DNA of 64,000 nt from Hyphomicrobiales bacterium (lineage in GTDB: Bacteria; Pseudomonadota; Alphaproteobacteria; Rhizobiales; OSC116): the NCBI GenBank assembly GCA_013214705.1, contig JABSRZ010000003.1:527443-591442 (forward strand), in the 5' to 3' direction. The notes under the pieces were generated by a model. It saw only the letters and a list, made by a program, of their open reading frames with translations. It searched no databases and was not told the DNA's origin. The first letter of the stretch is position 1. The number at the start of each line of letters is the position of its first letter. The translations under genes and the position numbers were made by a program. Below, piece after piece: positions 50,590-60,000 of the stretch.

Positions 50590-50844
50590 TTTCCTTTTGT
50601 TTTTATTAGGAAAATTAAGATACACTATAATTTACCCACAACCAATCTTCTGGCTTAATTTCGATCGGTTTAAAGGCGGCAGGTTACAGGTCAGGTGCAG
50701 GTCATCACTCTTTCGATGACCGTGGACACTCTGTTGCTATATTTTTTTAAAATGTTTTTGAAATCAAATTTTGAAGAGAAGCCAAAGCTATTGCAAAAGG
50801 TTTTTATCAGTTAGACTGACCTATTCGGCATATAATCAACCATT

Positions 50845-52455
50845 CTATATGATCTGCCCCATCATTTTGCCGCTGTGCTTCCCTTGATCAATTACAATGG
50901 TTCCCGCCATGATGACTTTTTCAATTCCGCGCGAATACTGATGAGGGTTTTCAAAACTTGCCATGTCGATGACAGTATCGGGATTAAAAATGGTTATATC
51001 TGCTATCATGCCCGGCGCAATCGTGCCGCGTGTATCCAAGCCCATAATTTTAGCCGGCATTGATGTCATCTTCTTAATGGCAGTTTCCAAAGTCATTAAC
51101 TTTTCCTCTCTTACATATTTACCAAGTATGCGGGGGAACGCCCCGTAGTATCGTGGGTGCGGGCTGCCTTTAGACAGCTCGCCATATGTTGCCACTGCCC
51201 GTGCATCACTGGAAATGATTGTCTGCGGATGCTGCAGAATCGTCATAATGTCAGTTTCGTCCATGCAAAAAACCAAAGTCTTTACCATGCCTTTTTCTGC
51301 AATTAATAAATCAAATATAAAATCAAAAGGGTCAACTCCACGCTCTTCTGCAATGTCAGCGATACGTCGCCCCATCAAATGCTTGTTTTCTTTTGAGCGA
51401 ATCATCGCGATCTGGACGTTATCCCAAGAGGCGGTATTAAAAGCGTGATCACCAGTTTCGATTTCCGCGTCAATCTCAGCTCGGATCTTTTTGCGCGTGG
51501 ATGGGTCCTGTAATAGCCTCACCAACTCCTCATGACCAGATTTAGTCACCCAAGCTGGAATGTAATCGACAAGTCCTGTCCCCCACGCGGTGTACGGATA
51601 CTGGTCCCACGACAGACGCACGCCCCGCTCCACGGCGTTTTCAAGCAAGTCGAACAATTTTTTTGTCTTACCCCAATTGAATTCCCCACCCAGTTTCAAA
51701 TGTGAAATTTGTAAGCGACAACCTGATTCTTCGGCTGTTTGGATGGCCTCTTCGACGGCAGGGAACAATGTTTGAGCCTCGCTGCGCATGTGTGTGGCAT
51801 ACAATTTGTCCTTACGTGCAACCACTTTGCAAAGTTGAATAAGTTCTTCGGTTTTGGCAAAAGACTCTGGCACATATTCAAGCCCAGTTGATAAGCCAGC
51901 AGCTCCGGCATCCAGGCTTTGTTCAAGCAAATGTTCCATTTCGGCCATCTCTTCAGCGCTCGGCACATCGACTTTATGACCCATCACAGCGGACCTCAAT
52001 GTACCAAAACCAACCAACGGCATCATATTTATTCCCAAAGGGAGTGCGTTCAGATAGTCGATATATTCGCCAAAGGTCTGCCATGAATCTCCCAAAGTCT
52101 CCATAGCCCCAAAATCGGAATTGATTGTCAGATGATCTTTCAAATCAGGCATGAACTTTTGTGTCAGTGGTGCAGCGCTCATACCGCAGTTTCCAACAAC
52201 TTCGGTGGTAACACCTTGCCGAATCTTGCTTTCAGCACGTGGATTTACAATGATGGTTGCATCTGTATGCGAATGGATATCAATAAACCCTGGGCACACA
52301 ATAAGACCACTAGCGTCAATTATTTGTTCGCTTTCCATCTTAAGAACTGGTGCCATATCAACAATTTTCCCATCACTGATAGCAATATCCATTTTTATTG
52401 CTGGCGTTCCTGTTCCATCCACTAACTGTCCATTTTTTATCAGTAAATCTACCAT
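50845..52455 (-). CDS. N-acyl-D-amino-acid deacylase / D-aminoacylase-family amidohydrolase
   Basis: VCPGFIDIHSHTDA, GVTTEVVGNCGMSAAP, ATHMRSEAQ, SDARAVATYGELSKGSPHPRYYGAFPRILGKYVRE. Confidence 0.9.
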   Translation of the reverse strand: MVDLLIKNGQLVDGTGTPAIKMDIAISDGKIVDMAPVLKMESEQIIDASGLIVCPGFIDIHSHTDATIIVNPRAESKIRQGVTTEVVGNCGMSAAPLTQKFMPDLKDHLTINSDFGAMETLGDSWQTFGEYIDYLNALPLGINMMPLVGFGTLRSAVMGHKVDVPSAEEMAEMEHLLEQSLDAGAAGLSTGLEYVPESFAKTEELIQLCKVVARKDKLYATHMRSEAQTLFPAVEEAIQTAEESGCRLQISHLKLGGEFNWGKTKKLFDLLENAVERGVRLSWDQYPYTAWGTGLVDYIPAWVTKSGHEELVRLLQDPSTRKKIRAEIDAEIETGDHAFNTASWDNVQIAMIRSKENKHLMGRRIADIAEERGVDPFDFIFDLLIAEKGMVKTLVFCMDETDIMTILQHPQTIISSDARAVATYGELSKGSPHPRYYGAFPRILGKYVREEKLMTLETAIKKMTSMPAKIMGLDTRGTIAPGMIADITIFNPDTVIDMASFENPHQYSRGIEKVIMAGTIVIDQGKHSGKMMGQII

Positions 52456-52550
52456 ATTATTTCTCCTGGATACAAAGTATATTCATATTTAAAGTGCTAA
52501 AACTTAGGCATAGTTGCAATCATGCATTGACTAATTGCAGCCCACTATAT

Positions 52551-53531
52551 TTAATTTAATGGAAAGTGACATGCTACCTGACCTCCATCTGCCGTGGTCT
52601 CTAATTGCGGCGCCAATTCAGTGCAGGATGGTTTTACGTGCGGGCATCGCGATGCAAAACCGCAACCAGAAGGCAAGTTAAATGGACTAGGCACTTCGCC
52701 TTCTAAAATTTCAATATCGGCAATGTTTCCAGGTGTTGTGGTGAATACATTGTCTATCAATGCCTTCGTATACGGGTGATGCGCTTGAGTGCCGACGTTG
52801 TCTGCGCTAATAATTTCAACGATTCTACCAAGATACATTACCACCACTCGATCGCAAAAATAACTGACTAGGGATAAATCATGAGAAATGAATAGATAGG
52901 TTAAATTTAATTTTTCTCGTAAAGATTCTAATAAATTTATGATTTGGGCTTGCACAGAAACATCAAGCGCGGCTGTTGGCTCATCCAATATTAAAAACTC
53001 GGGGTTTAATGCCAATGCGCGTGCTATATCTGCTCGTTGTTTCTGCCCACCAGATAGCTCATGCGGATAAGAAAAACCATGTTCAGGTGATAGACCAACC
53101 ATTTCGAGCAGTTCATTAACAATTTCATGTCGTTCTTCGCGACTATGTTTGATGCCCCTGATTTCAAAAGGTTCGCTCAAGCTTCTAAAAATAGTGTATC
53201 TTGGGTCCATTACAGAATATGGGTCTTGAAAAACCATCCGCATATTATCCCGTTGAATTTTCATTTTTTGTTTCGACAGCTCAAGAATGTTTTTCCCATC
53301 CACCTCGACACTACCTGTGTTGGCTTCAATGAGCCGCAGCATGAGCCGCGCTAAAGTGGATTTTCCACAGCCGGACTCGCCAACCACCCCTAAAATTTCA
53401 CCTTTTTTTATTGAGAATGAAACATCATTGACGGCTTTCACAACACCTATAGTTCGAAGCAAAAGTCCACCGCTTACTTTAAATGAAACCGAAAGATTTT
53501 TAACCTCAATATAATTTTTGGATATACTCAT
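52551..53531 (-). CDS. oligopeptide/dipeptide ABC transporter ATP-binding protein (OppF/DppF type)
   Basis: GESGCGKSTLARLMLRL; ELSGGQKQRADIARALALNPEFLILDEPTAALDVSVQAQIINLL; C-terminal CPH cysteines. Confidence 0.93.
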   Translation of the reverse strand: MSISKNYIEVKNLSVSFKVSGGLLLRTIGVVKAVNDVSFSIKKGEILGVVGESGCGKSTLARLMLRLIEANTGSVEVDGKNILELSKQKMKIQRDNMRMVFQDPYSVMDPRYTIFRSLSEPFEIRGIKHSREERHEIVNELLEMVGLSPEHGFSYPHELSGGQKQRADIARALALNPEFLILDEPTAALDVSVQAQIINLLESLREKLNLTYLFISHDLSLVSYFCDRVVVMYLGRIVEIISADNVGTQAHHPYTKALIDNVFTTTPGNIADIEILEGEVPSPFNLPSGCGFASRCPHVKPSCTELAPQLETTADGGQVACHFPLN

Positions 53532-53546
53532 ATCAATGCTCTCCCA

Positions 53547-54524
53547 CTAATGTCTTGGCAAATTAAGGTCAAACTTATTGCAGGTGACTTTTGTGCCACA
53601 GGCTAATTCTATTGTCTCCGGAAATTCCGTTTTACATTGGGGTATTACATAGGGACAGCGGGAACTATAGCGACAGCCTTTTGGGAAATTGCTTGGCGTA
53701 GGAACATTGCCCTCAATGGCTTTAAGCGAGCCCTTTTTCATACCAATATAAGGAATACAGTCCAACAATGCTCGCGTATAGGGATGTTTAGGATCTGAAA
53801 ATACTGTTTTAATATCGCCATGCTCTACCACGTTGCCAGCATACATAACCGCAATTTTATCGCATATTTGGGCAATAACGCCGAGGTCATGAGTTATCAA
53901 TAGCAGGCCAACATTATTTGCGACGGTTAATTCCTTGAACAATCTGATAATCTGGGCTTGAACGGTTACATCCAATGCAGTTGTTGGTTCATCAGCAATA
54001 ATTAATTTAGGTTCTGTACCAATGCCGATGGCAATTACAATTCGTTGTTTTAAACCACCCGAGAGCTGATGCGGATATTGTTCAAAAACTCGTTCAGCGT
54101 TTGGAATTCGCAGCTGCTCCATAAGTTCAATGGCACGTTTTTTTGCCGCCCATTTGGTGATCTTCAAATGTTTAAGCAAGCCTTCGACAATTTGATCGCC
54201 CACTCTATATACAGGGTCAAGTGAGGTCATAGGATTTTGCGGGATGAATGATATTTCGGCGCCACGAATGCTCTGCATGTCTTTGTGAGACTTAGACAAC
54301 AGATCTTTGCCTTCAAATACAATTTGACCAGAAATTTTACCCCCAACCAAAGAGGTTAAACCCATAATTGCATGCGCGGTTAGCGATTTTCCAGATCCAG
54401 TTTCACCAACGACACCTAGCACTTCACCTTTTTGCATTTCAAAGGATATGCCACTAATGGGCCGTATTGTTTTTTTGTCGACAGTAAATTCAACCGCCAA
54501 ATCTGATACTTTAAGCATACTCAC
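53547..54524 (-). CDS. oligopeptide/dipeptide ABC transporter ATP-binding protein (OppD/DppD type)
   Basis: GETGSGKSLTAHAIMGL; QLSGGLKQRIVIAIGIGTEPKLIIADEPTTALDVTVQAQI. Confidence 0.93.
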   Translation of the reverse strand: MSMLKVSDLAVEFTVDKKTIRPISGISFEMQKGEVLGVVGETGSGKSLTAHAIMGLTSLVGGKISGQIVFEGKDLLSKSHKDMQSIRGAEISFIPQNPMTSLDPVYRVGDQIVEGLLKHLKITKWAAKKRAIELMEQLRIPNAERVFEQYPHQLSGGLKQRIVIAIGIGTEPKLIIADEPTTALDVTVQAQIIRLFKELTVANNVGLLLITHDLGVIAQICDKIAVMYAGNVVEHGDIKTVFSDPKHPYTRALLDCIPYIGMKKGSLKAIEGNVPTPSNFPKGCRYSSRCPYVIPQCKTEFPETIELACGTKVTCNKFDLNLPRH

Positions 54525-55402
54525 AAGTTTGACTCTCTATTTTTGACATCCATTATATCTACAAGGGCATCACCAAATAAGTTAAATCCCAAAACTGTGA
54601 TCATCATGGCTATTCCGGGAAAAACTATCACCCATGGTGAAATGAATAAATAGGCGGTTCCACTACTCATCATAGCTCCCCAACTCGGTGTTGGTGGCTG
54701 AGCACCCATGCCTAAAAACCCCAGAGTGGCTTCTAAAACTATCGCATTCCCAACGCCAATTGTTGCGGCAACAATCACCGGCGAAATGCTGTTTGGTATC
54801 AGATGTTTGACCAGAATCACAAAATCACTGGCGCCTAAAGACCTGGTCGCTTCAATATACACCGAGGTTTTAAGCGATAAAATCTGGCCTCTTATCAACC
54901 TTGCATATTGTGCCCAATAAGAAAGGCCGATCGCCAACACGACACTTTCCAAGCCAGGGCCAATGATGGCTACCAAAAGCAAGGCAATTAATATAGACGG
55001 CATTGACCACGTTAAGTCGGCAAAACTTGTCAATATAAGGTCTACTTTTCCACCAAAATAACCTGCAAGTCCGCCAACAACTAACCCAATGAGAACGGAC
55101 ATCGCGACCGAAACAACTCCCACCGTAAATGAAATTCTGGCGCCCCTAATAATGCGGCTAAGTAAATCGCGGCCAAATTCATCAGTGCCTAATAAATGAG
55201 TTAGGGACGGTGGCTGGCTCATATTGCTAATATCTTGTAACTTATAAGAATAAGGTTCTAATATATGCGCGAATGCCGCCACAAAAATAAGTATTAGAAT
55301 GACAACAACTCCAGCCAAGCCCATCTTATTTTGTGCCAATCTTTTTAAAAGAACTTTTAAAGGCGACTTATGTTTTTTTGTTTTTTGATAATCAATTGAC
55401 AT
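54521..55402 (-). CDS. peptide ABC transporter permease (OppC/DppC type)
   Basis: HLLGTDEFGRDLLSRIIRGARISFTVG. Confidence 0.92.
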   Translation of the reverse strand: MSIDYQKTKKHKSPLKVLLKRLAQNKMGLAGVVVILILIFVAAFAHILEPYSYKLQDISNMSQPPSLTHLLGTDEFGRDLLSRIIRGARISFTVGVVSVAMSVLIGLVVGGLAGYFGGKVDLILTSFADLTWSMPSILIALLLVAIIGPGLESVVLAIGLSYWAQYARLIRGQILSLKTSVYIEATRSLGASDFVILVKHLIPNSISPVIVAATIGVGNAIVLEATLGFLGMGAQPPTPSWGAMMSSGTAYLFISPWVIVFPGIAMMITVLGFNLFGDALVDIMDVKNRESNL

Positions 55403-55418
55403 TGTAAACCCTTAATTT

Positions 55419-56345
55419 TTATTTATATAAATCGCGTACACGAGGGTCAGCATAGGAGTAGATAATATCCGTTATAAATGCCCCTATAATCACCGCCATG
55501 GTCAGAAAGATTAGCGAGGCTTGAACGACGGGGTAATCACGTCTGAAAAGCGCTGTCAATAACATGCTGCCAATTCCCGGTCGGCCAAATACGATTTCAA
55601 TCGACACCGCGCCGCCCAATATAAACCCAAGCCTTAAGCCTAAAATTGTAATTACCGGCATTATGGCGTTTCGGAGTATGTGTTTAATGACAATGGCATT
55701 TTGACTAATGCCTTTGGCGTGGAGCAGCAGGACAAAATCTTGATTATATATTTCGAGCATACTGACCCGGGTGATTCTCGCCACCAAACCCGCACCTCCT
55801 AAGCCGACAGAAATAGCTGGTAATATGAGATACTCGATGCCACCAGAGCCCGAAACGGGTAGCCAAGATAATTCTACAGCAAAAATGAGAATGAGAATAA
55901 GGCCTAGCCAGAAAGCTGGCACCGTTACGCCAAGCAAAGCAATAATCATTGAGATGTAATCAATTATCGTATTCTTTTTAACCGCAGAAATAATTCCTAA
56001 CGTAATTCCAACAAAAAAGGAAATAGCAAGAGATAGAAGGCCCAGCCGCAGTGTGAATGGCATATTATAAAAAATCATATCTGCAACAGGTTGTTTTTCG
56101 ATAATGGATTGCCCCATATCACCCATTACAAAATCTTTTATCCAACGTAGATATTGTATCCACAAAGGCTGATCTAAGCCATAGGCTATCAAAAGAGCGT
56201 CTCTATCATCAAGGGTTGATCCTGGACCTAACAGAGAACTTATTGGGTCGCCGGGTACTAAATGGATTAGAGAAAAAACAACCACAGTAATTACAAAGAA
56301 TATTGGAATTAGTAAAAGCGTTCGTCTAAATATATATAGCCACAT
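55419..56345 (-). CDS. peptide ABC transporter permease (OppB/DppB type)
   Basis: MWLYIFRRTLLLIPIFFVITVVVFSLIHLVPGDP. Confidence 0.92.
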   Translation of the reverse strand: MWLYIFRRTLLLIPIFFVITVVVFSLIHLVPGDPISSLLGPGSTLDDRDALLIAYGLDQPLWIQYLRWIKDFVMGDMGQSIIEKQPVADMIFYNMPFTLRLGLLSLAISFFVGITLGIISAVKKNTIIDYISMIIALLGVTVPAFWLGLILILIFAVELSWLPVSGSGGIEYLILPAISVGLGGAGLVARITRVSMLEIYNQDFVLLLHAKGISQNAIVIKHILRNAIMPVITILGLRLGFILGGAVSIEIVFGRPGIGSMLLTALFRRDYPVVQASLIFLTMAVIIGAFITDIIYSYADPRVRDLYK

Positions 56346-56372
56346 GTTGTCCCTCTTTTTTAAAATTCTATG

Positions 56373-56431
56373 AGATCAGAACCTATTAATCTTATCTATT
56401 TGGCAAAGATGAAATTAATAGGTTCTGATCT
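56373..56431 (-). repeat. Perfect 18-bp inverted repeat between oppA- and oppB-type genes
   Basis: AGATCAGAACCTATTAAT -23 nt- ATTAATAGGTTCTGATCT. Confidence 0.9.
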
Positions 56432-56457
56432 AAAATTGATGTTTACATTTGTAATAA

Positions 56458-56504
56458 TCATCACCCATCTAACGTTGTTTATCTACTAATTAGACGGGTG
56501 ATGA
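56458..56504 (-). repeat. 15-bp stem hairpin downstream of oppA-type gene
   Basis: TCATCACCCATCTAA -17 nt- TTAGACGGGTGATGA; the one A/C mismatch is a U:G wobble in minus-strand RNA. Confidence 0.85.
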
Positions 56505-56526
56505 CGTGGGGGAATAATGAAATTCC

Positions 56527-58098
56527 TTAGTCTAGTTTCATATCTTGAACTGGAGGTCCTACCAAGATTTTGAACCGTGGTTCAGGCATCGAAACTCTTT
56601 TGTTAATCGCATGAATATTAACAGAGTTTACAATTGGCGCCCAAATAAACTGGCTTAAAAGATATTCGTGATAGTCACGGAAGTTCACAATGCGGTCGTC
56701 TGCATTTTTAGAACGGGTCATGGCTTTTTGCATCAGATAATCTGATTCATTGTCATGCCACATGGCTACGTTAGGGTAACCTAGACGAGCAGAGTTAAAG
56801 AACCACTCTAAGATATCCGCATTATCCCAACCGTATGAGCGCACCACTAAGGCTTGCTTGCCTGTTTTAAATTGAGCACGAATTGAGCTAGGGTCAAATT
56901 GTTCAATAACCACATCGATGCCTAATTCAGCGAGTTGCGCTTGGATAATAACTGATATCTTGCGTTCACTAGATTCGCTTTTACTCCATAAGGTCATTGA
57001 TAATTTTTTGCCATCTTTGGCTAAAATACCATCATCACCTTTAACCCAACCCAAATCAGCCATGATAGTTTTTGCTTTTTCGGTATCTGGATGTATTTCG
57101 AATTCTGCAGCAACTTTACGAGCTGGCAACCTATCAATTAGATAGGTATAAGCAGGTGTACCATTGCCTTGGAATACGGCTTTCAATATGGCGTCTTGGT
57201 TGACTGATAACGCAATAGCTTGGCGGATTTTAACGTCTTTCAAAAACTCATTGGTTGTATTCATAACCATATGGTAATTGCCATTACTAGCCATTGTGAC
57301 TAGATTTGCGTTTGGATCATCTTTGATTTTGTCTAAGAACAGCGTTGGAGCATCTTCAAGAATATCAACACCACCGGTTTTAAATTCTAAAAAGCGGGTT
57401 GAATCTTCCAGAATTTCTCTGAATATCACTTTGTCTATATACGCAGGGCCTTGGTTATCGGAAAGTGCAGAACCCCATTGATAGTCTTCATTTTTTACGA
57501 CTACAATTTCAGCGCCAGATTTCCACGATACAAATTCAAAAGGTCCGGTACCAATAACAACTTTACGGCCAAAATCTTCGCCATACTTTTCGATAGCTTC
57601 CATGCTGGGTACACCAGTGAATGAAGAGGTAAAGTTGTATAGAATGTTAGGATCTGGGCGGCTTAGTGTAATTTCAACGCTTAAATCGTTCAATATTTTA
57701 ATGTCTTCAAACGCGTCGACCATGTATTTGGACTTGCCTGTAGAAAGTTTTTCTAAAAACCATTTCAATACTGTTGAATCTAACTTTGAACCATCATGGA
57801 AAGTTACACCTTCTCTTAGATTGAAGGTAATCATCAGACCATCGTCTGAAACCGTCCAAGATTCTAATAGATGTGGGTAGATGATGCCATCAGCACCCAT
57901 TTCAACCAAACGGTCATACACCATGTAATAGACGTTATTCGTTCTATTGGTGGTGAACGGGTTGAAACTATCTTGTCCCGCATTGCCCGCTGACATCGAC
58001 ATCGTAAGAACAGTTTCGGCCGAGGCTGTTGTTGCCGTCACCCCTATCGGCAAGGCCAAAAGCCCGGCCATTATTGCCATTTTTAGTGTTTTTTTCAT
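56527..58098 (-). CDS. peptide ABC transporter substrate-binding protein (OppA/DppA type, SBP_bac_5)
   Basis: Signal peptide MKKTLKMAIMAGLLALPIGVTATTASAETVLTMSMS..., SBP_bac_5 style sequence; start set at MKKTLKM with AGGGAG RBS. Confidence 0.92.
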   Translation of the reverse strand: MKKTLKMAIMAGLLALPIGVTATTASAETVLTMSMSAGNAGQDSFNPFTTNRTNNVYYMVYDRLVEMGADGIIYPHLLESWTVSDDGLMITFNLREGVTFHDGSKLDSTVLKWFLEKLSTGKSKYMVDAFEDIKILNDLSVEITLSRPDPNILYNFTSSFTGVPSMEAIEKYGEDFGRKVVIGTGPFEFVSWKSGAEIVVVKNEDYQWGSALSDNQGPAYIDKVIFREILEDSTRFLEFKTGGVDILEDAPTLFLDKIKDDPNANLVTMASNGNYHMVMNTTNEFLKDVKIRQAIALSVNQDAILKAVFQGNGTPAYTYLIDRLPARKVAAEFEIHPDTEKAKTIMADLGWVKGDDGILAKDGKKLSMTLWSKSESSERKISVIIQAQLAELGIDVVIEQFDPSSIRAQFKTGKQALVVRSYGWDNADILEWFFNSARLGYPNVAMWHDNESDYLMQKAMTRSKNADDRIVNFRDYHEYLLSQFIWAPIVNSVNIHAINKRVSMPEPRFKILVGPPVQDMKLD

Positions 58099-58110
58099 GT
58101 GCTGCTCCCT

Positions 58111-58146
58111 AAGCAAGGTTTATACCATAAGCAAGGTTTATACCAT
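58111..58146. repeat. Perfect tandem duplication of an 18-bp unit in the oppA-type leader
   Basis: AAGCAAGGTTTATACCAT x2. Confidence 0.95.
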
Positions 58147-58373
58147 TTTGTTTATATTCAAATTTGTTTCGGTTTTGATTGCCAATGTTTTTTAAATACA
58201 TAACCATTCGCAATGAACTATAATATTTCTTATTTTTATTTTTGGTCAACGCCAATAGTCACGCATTTATCGACAATTTTACCGCATTAGTTAGCTTTTG
58301 CGTATTTTTCACCCTTAAAGCGCATAACTAACGCAAATTCGAGTTTCTGCTGCCCTAGTCTTAACCAGTGAAA

Positions 58374-59516
58374 TCACACCTGCAAATGTGGGTATGCTGA
58401 TTTAGAAAATCTAGCGGGTGAAAAAATAGACACCGAAACACCAATTTTTTTGAGCTCGATAGAAATATTTTCACCTAAAATTAGTGAGCTAGCAATTGAT
58501 GCCACTGCCGGAGCTGTTTGAATTCCATAGCCGCCTTGCCCTGCCAACCAGAAAAACCCATTTTCTGCTGAATCATAACCTATAACAAAGTCTCTATCCG
58601 GTGAAAACACTCGTAACCCAGCCCAACTTGCCTCCACTTTTATCGGCTCTATGTTAAGTATATTGGCAATCTGATCAATCGCCATGGCAACATCCATATC
58701 GTCGGCCCAAGCATCACAAGCAGGTGATGGAATTTCATCTTCGGGAGATAAAAATAGATTGCTCCCTTCTGGCTTACAATACCAATTTTCATCAATGTCA
58801 TTTAGAAAACACATATCTGGGTTGATTGGTTTATCAAATTTCACAACTGCTGCGGTTCGCTTTAATGCCTGTAAGCCAACCGGTTTAATGCCAGCTAGCA
58901 TAGCTATTTCATCAGCCCAAGCCCCTGCTGCGTTTACAACAATTGGCGCTTGATAAGATTCTTTTCCGGATTCAAGAAACCACATTTTGTTTTCATAACG
59001 CAGTGATTTTACTTCTTGGTTACAAAATAATTTTGCCCCATTATGCGCAGCCTGTTTTAAATATCCTTGGTGAAGTGCGGCCACATCAATATCTGAAGCA
59101 TCCGGTTCGGACAGGCCAGCAATAATATGGTCAGTATTTAAATATGGTATTAATACCACCAAATCATCTTGGGATAATCGTTTCAGTGTTGAATTGGATT
59201 TTTCAAAAATTTCCAATTGTTTTAATTGATCCACACGCGCAAGATGAATTATACCGCGTTCGGTTAGCAAGGGAACTTGACTGAACCCATTTGGCGGCTG
59301 CATAAAAAAGTTTTTTGACGCTTTGGTTAAGGCTTGCACGGCGTCTGAGCCATAATTAACAGTGAATAAAGCTGCCGACCTTCCTGTCGTATGATAACCA
59401 GGTTGATCTTCCATTTCCAATATAATAACTTCTTTTGATTTGGATAATATTGAAGCAACGGAGGCGCCTGCAATACCAGCCCCGATTACGATAATGTCGG
59501 CGGTTATCATTGCCAT
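58374..59516 (-). CDS. FAD-dependent oxidoreductase (DAO family)
   Basis: ADIIVIGAGIAGASVASILS, QPGYHTTGRSAALFTVNYG, VVNAAGAWADEIA. Confidence 0.88.
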   Translation of the reverse strand: MAMITADIIVIGAGIAGASVASILSKSKEVIILEMEDQPGYHTTGRSAALFTVNYGSDAVQALTKASKNFFMQPPNGFSQVPLLTERGIIHLARVDQLKQLEIFEKSNSTLKRLSQDDLVVLIPYLNTDHIIAGLSEPDASDIDVAALHQGYLKQAAHNGAKLFCNQEVKSLRYENKMWFLESGKESYQAPIVVNAAGAWADEIAMLAGIKPVGLQALKRTAAVVKFDKPINPDMCFLNDIDENWYCKPEGSNLFLSPEDEIPSPACDAWADDMDVAMAIDQIANILNIEPIKVEASWAGLRVFSPDRDFVIGYDSAENGFFWLAGQGGYGIQTAPAVASIASSLILGENISIELKKIGVSVSIFSPARFSKSAYPHLQV

Positions 59517-59537
59517 TTGCTTTATCTCTCTCTATGC

Positions 59538-59582
59538 CGCAAGACTCAGTTAATATATGCTGTTCTATAACTGAGGCTTGCG
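59538..59582. repeat. 15-bp inverted repeat (one mismatch) upstream of the DAO gene
   Basis: CGCAAGACTCAGTTA -15 nt- TAACTGAGGCTTGCG. Confidence 0.8.
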
Positions 59583-59674
59583 CCTAACTCAATATTTATC
59601 CATTGTCAGATGGAGTATTCCTGTCAATATTTTGGTATATGTAAAAAAATCACATATAACTAGGGTTGCCTAAA

Positions 59675-59995
59675 CTATTCGGATATTTCAATATCCATTA
59701 GTGGCGCATATTGTTGAGCTCCGAAAATATCTGGATCACCCGGGCTGCCGCTAGGTCGATCGCGTAAAATGGTGAATTTTATCGCAAAAGCAGGATCAAA
59801 CTCTTCAAAATCAGTAATTCTGTCTTGGCGCAAACTATAGAGTTTTGAAATGGATGCCCGCGTTATAGATCGGCTTTTTAATACCATTCTGTAATCTTGT
59901 TCGGTTTCAAAAATAATATCAAAGGTAATTTTGTCGACCCCTGCATTTTTACTACGGATTGTTTTGGCTATATCTACAAGTTTTCTGGTGGTCAT
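59675..59995 (-). CDS. DUF4387-like protein
   Basis: LVDIAKTIRSKNAGVDKITFDIIFETEQDYRMVLKSRSITR...; immediately follows the DUF1446 gene, as is usual for this family. Confidence 0.75.
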   Translation of the reverse strand: MTTRKLVDIAKTIRSKNAGVDKITFDIIFETEQDYRMVLKSRSITRASISKLYSLRQDRITDFEEFDPAFAIKFTILRDRPSGSPGDPDIFGAQQYAPLMDIEISE

Positions 59996-60000
59996 GGCAA

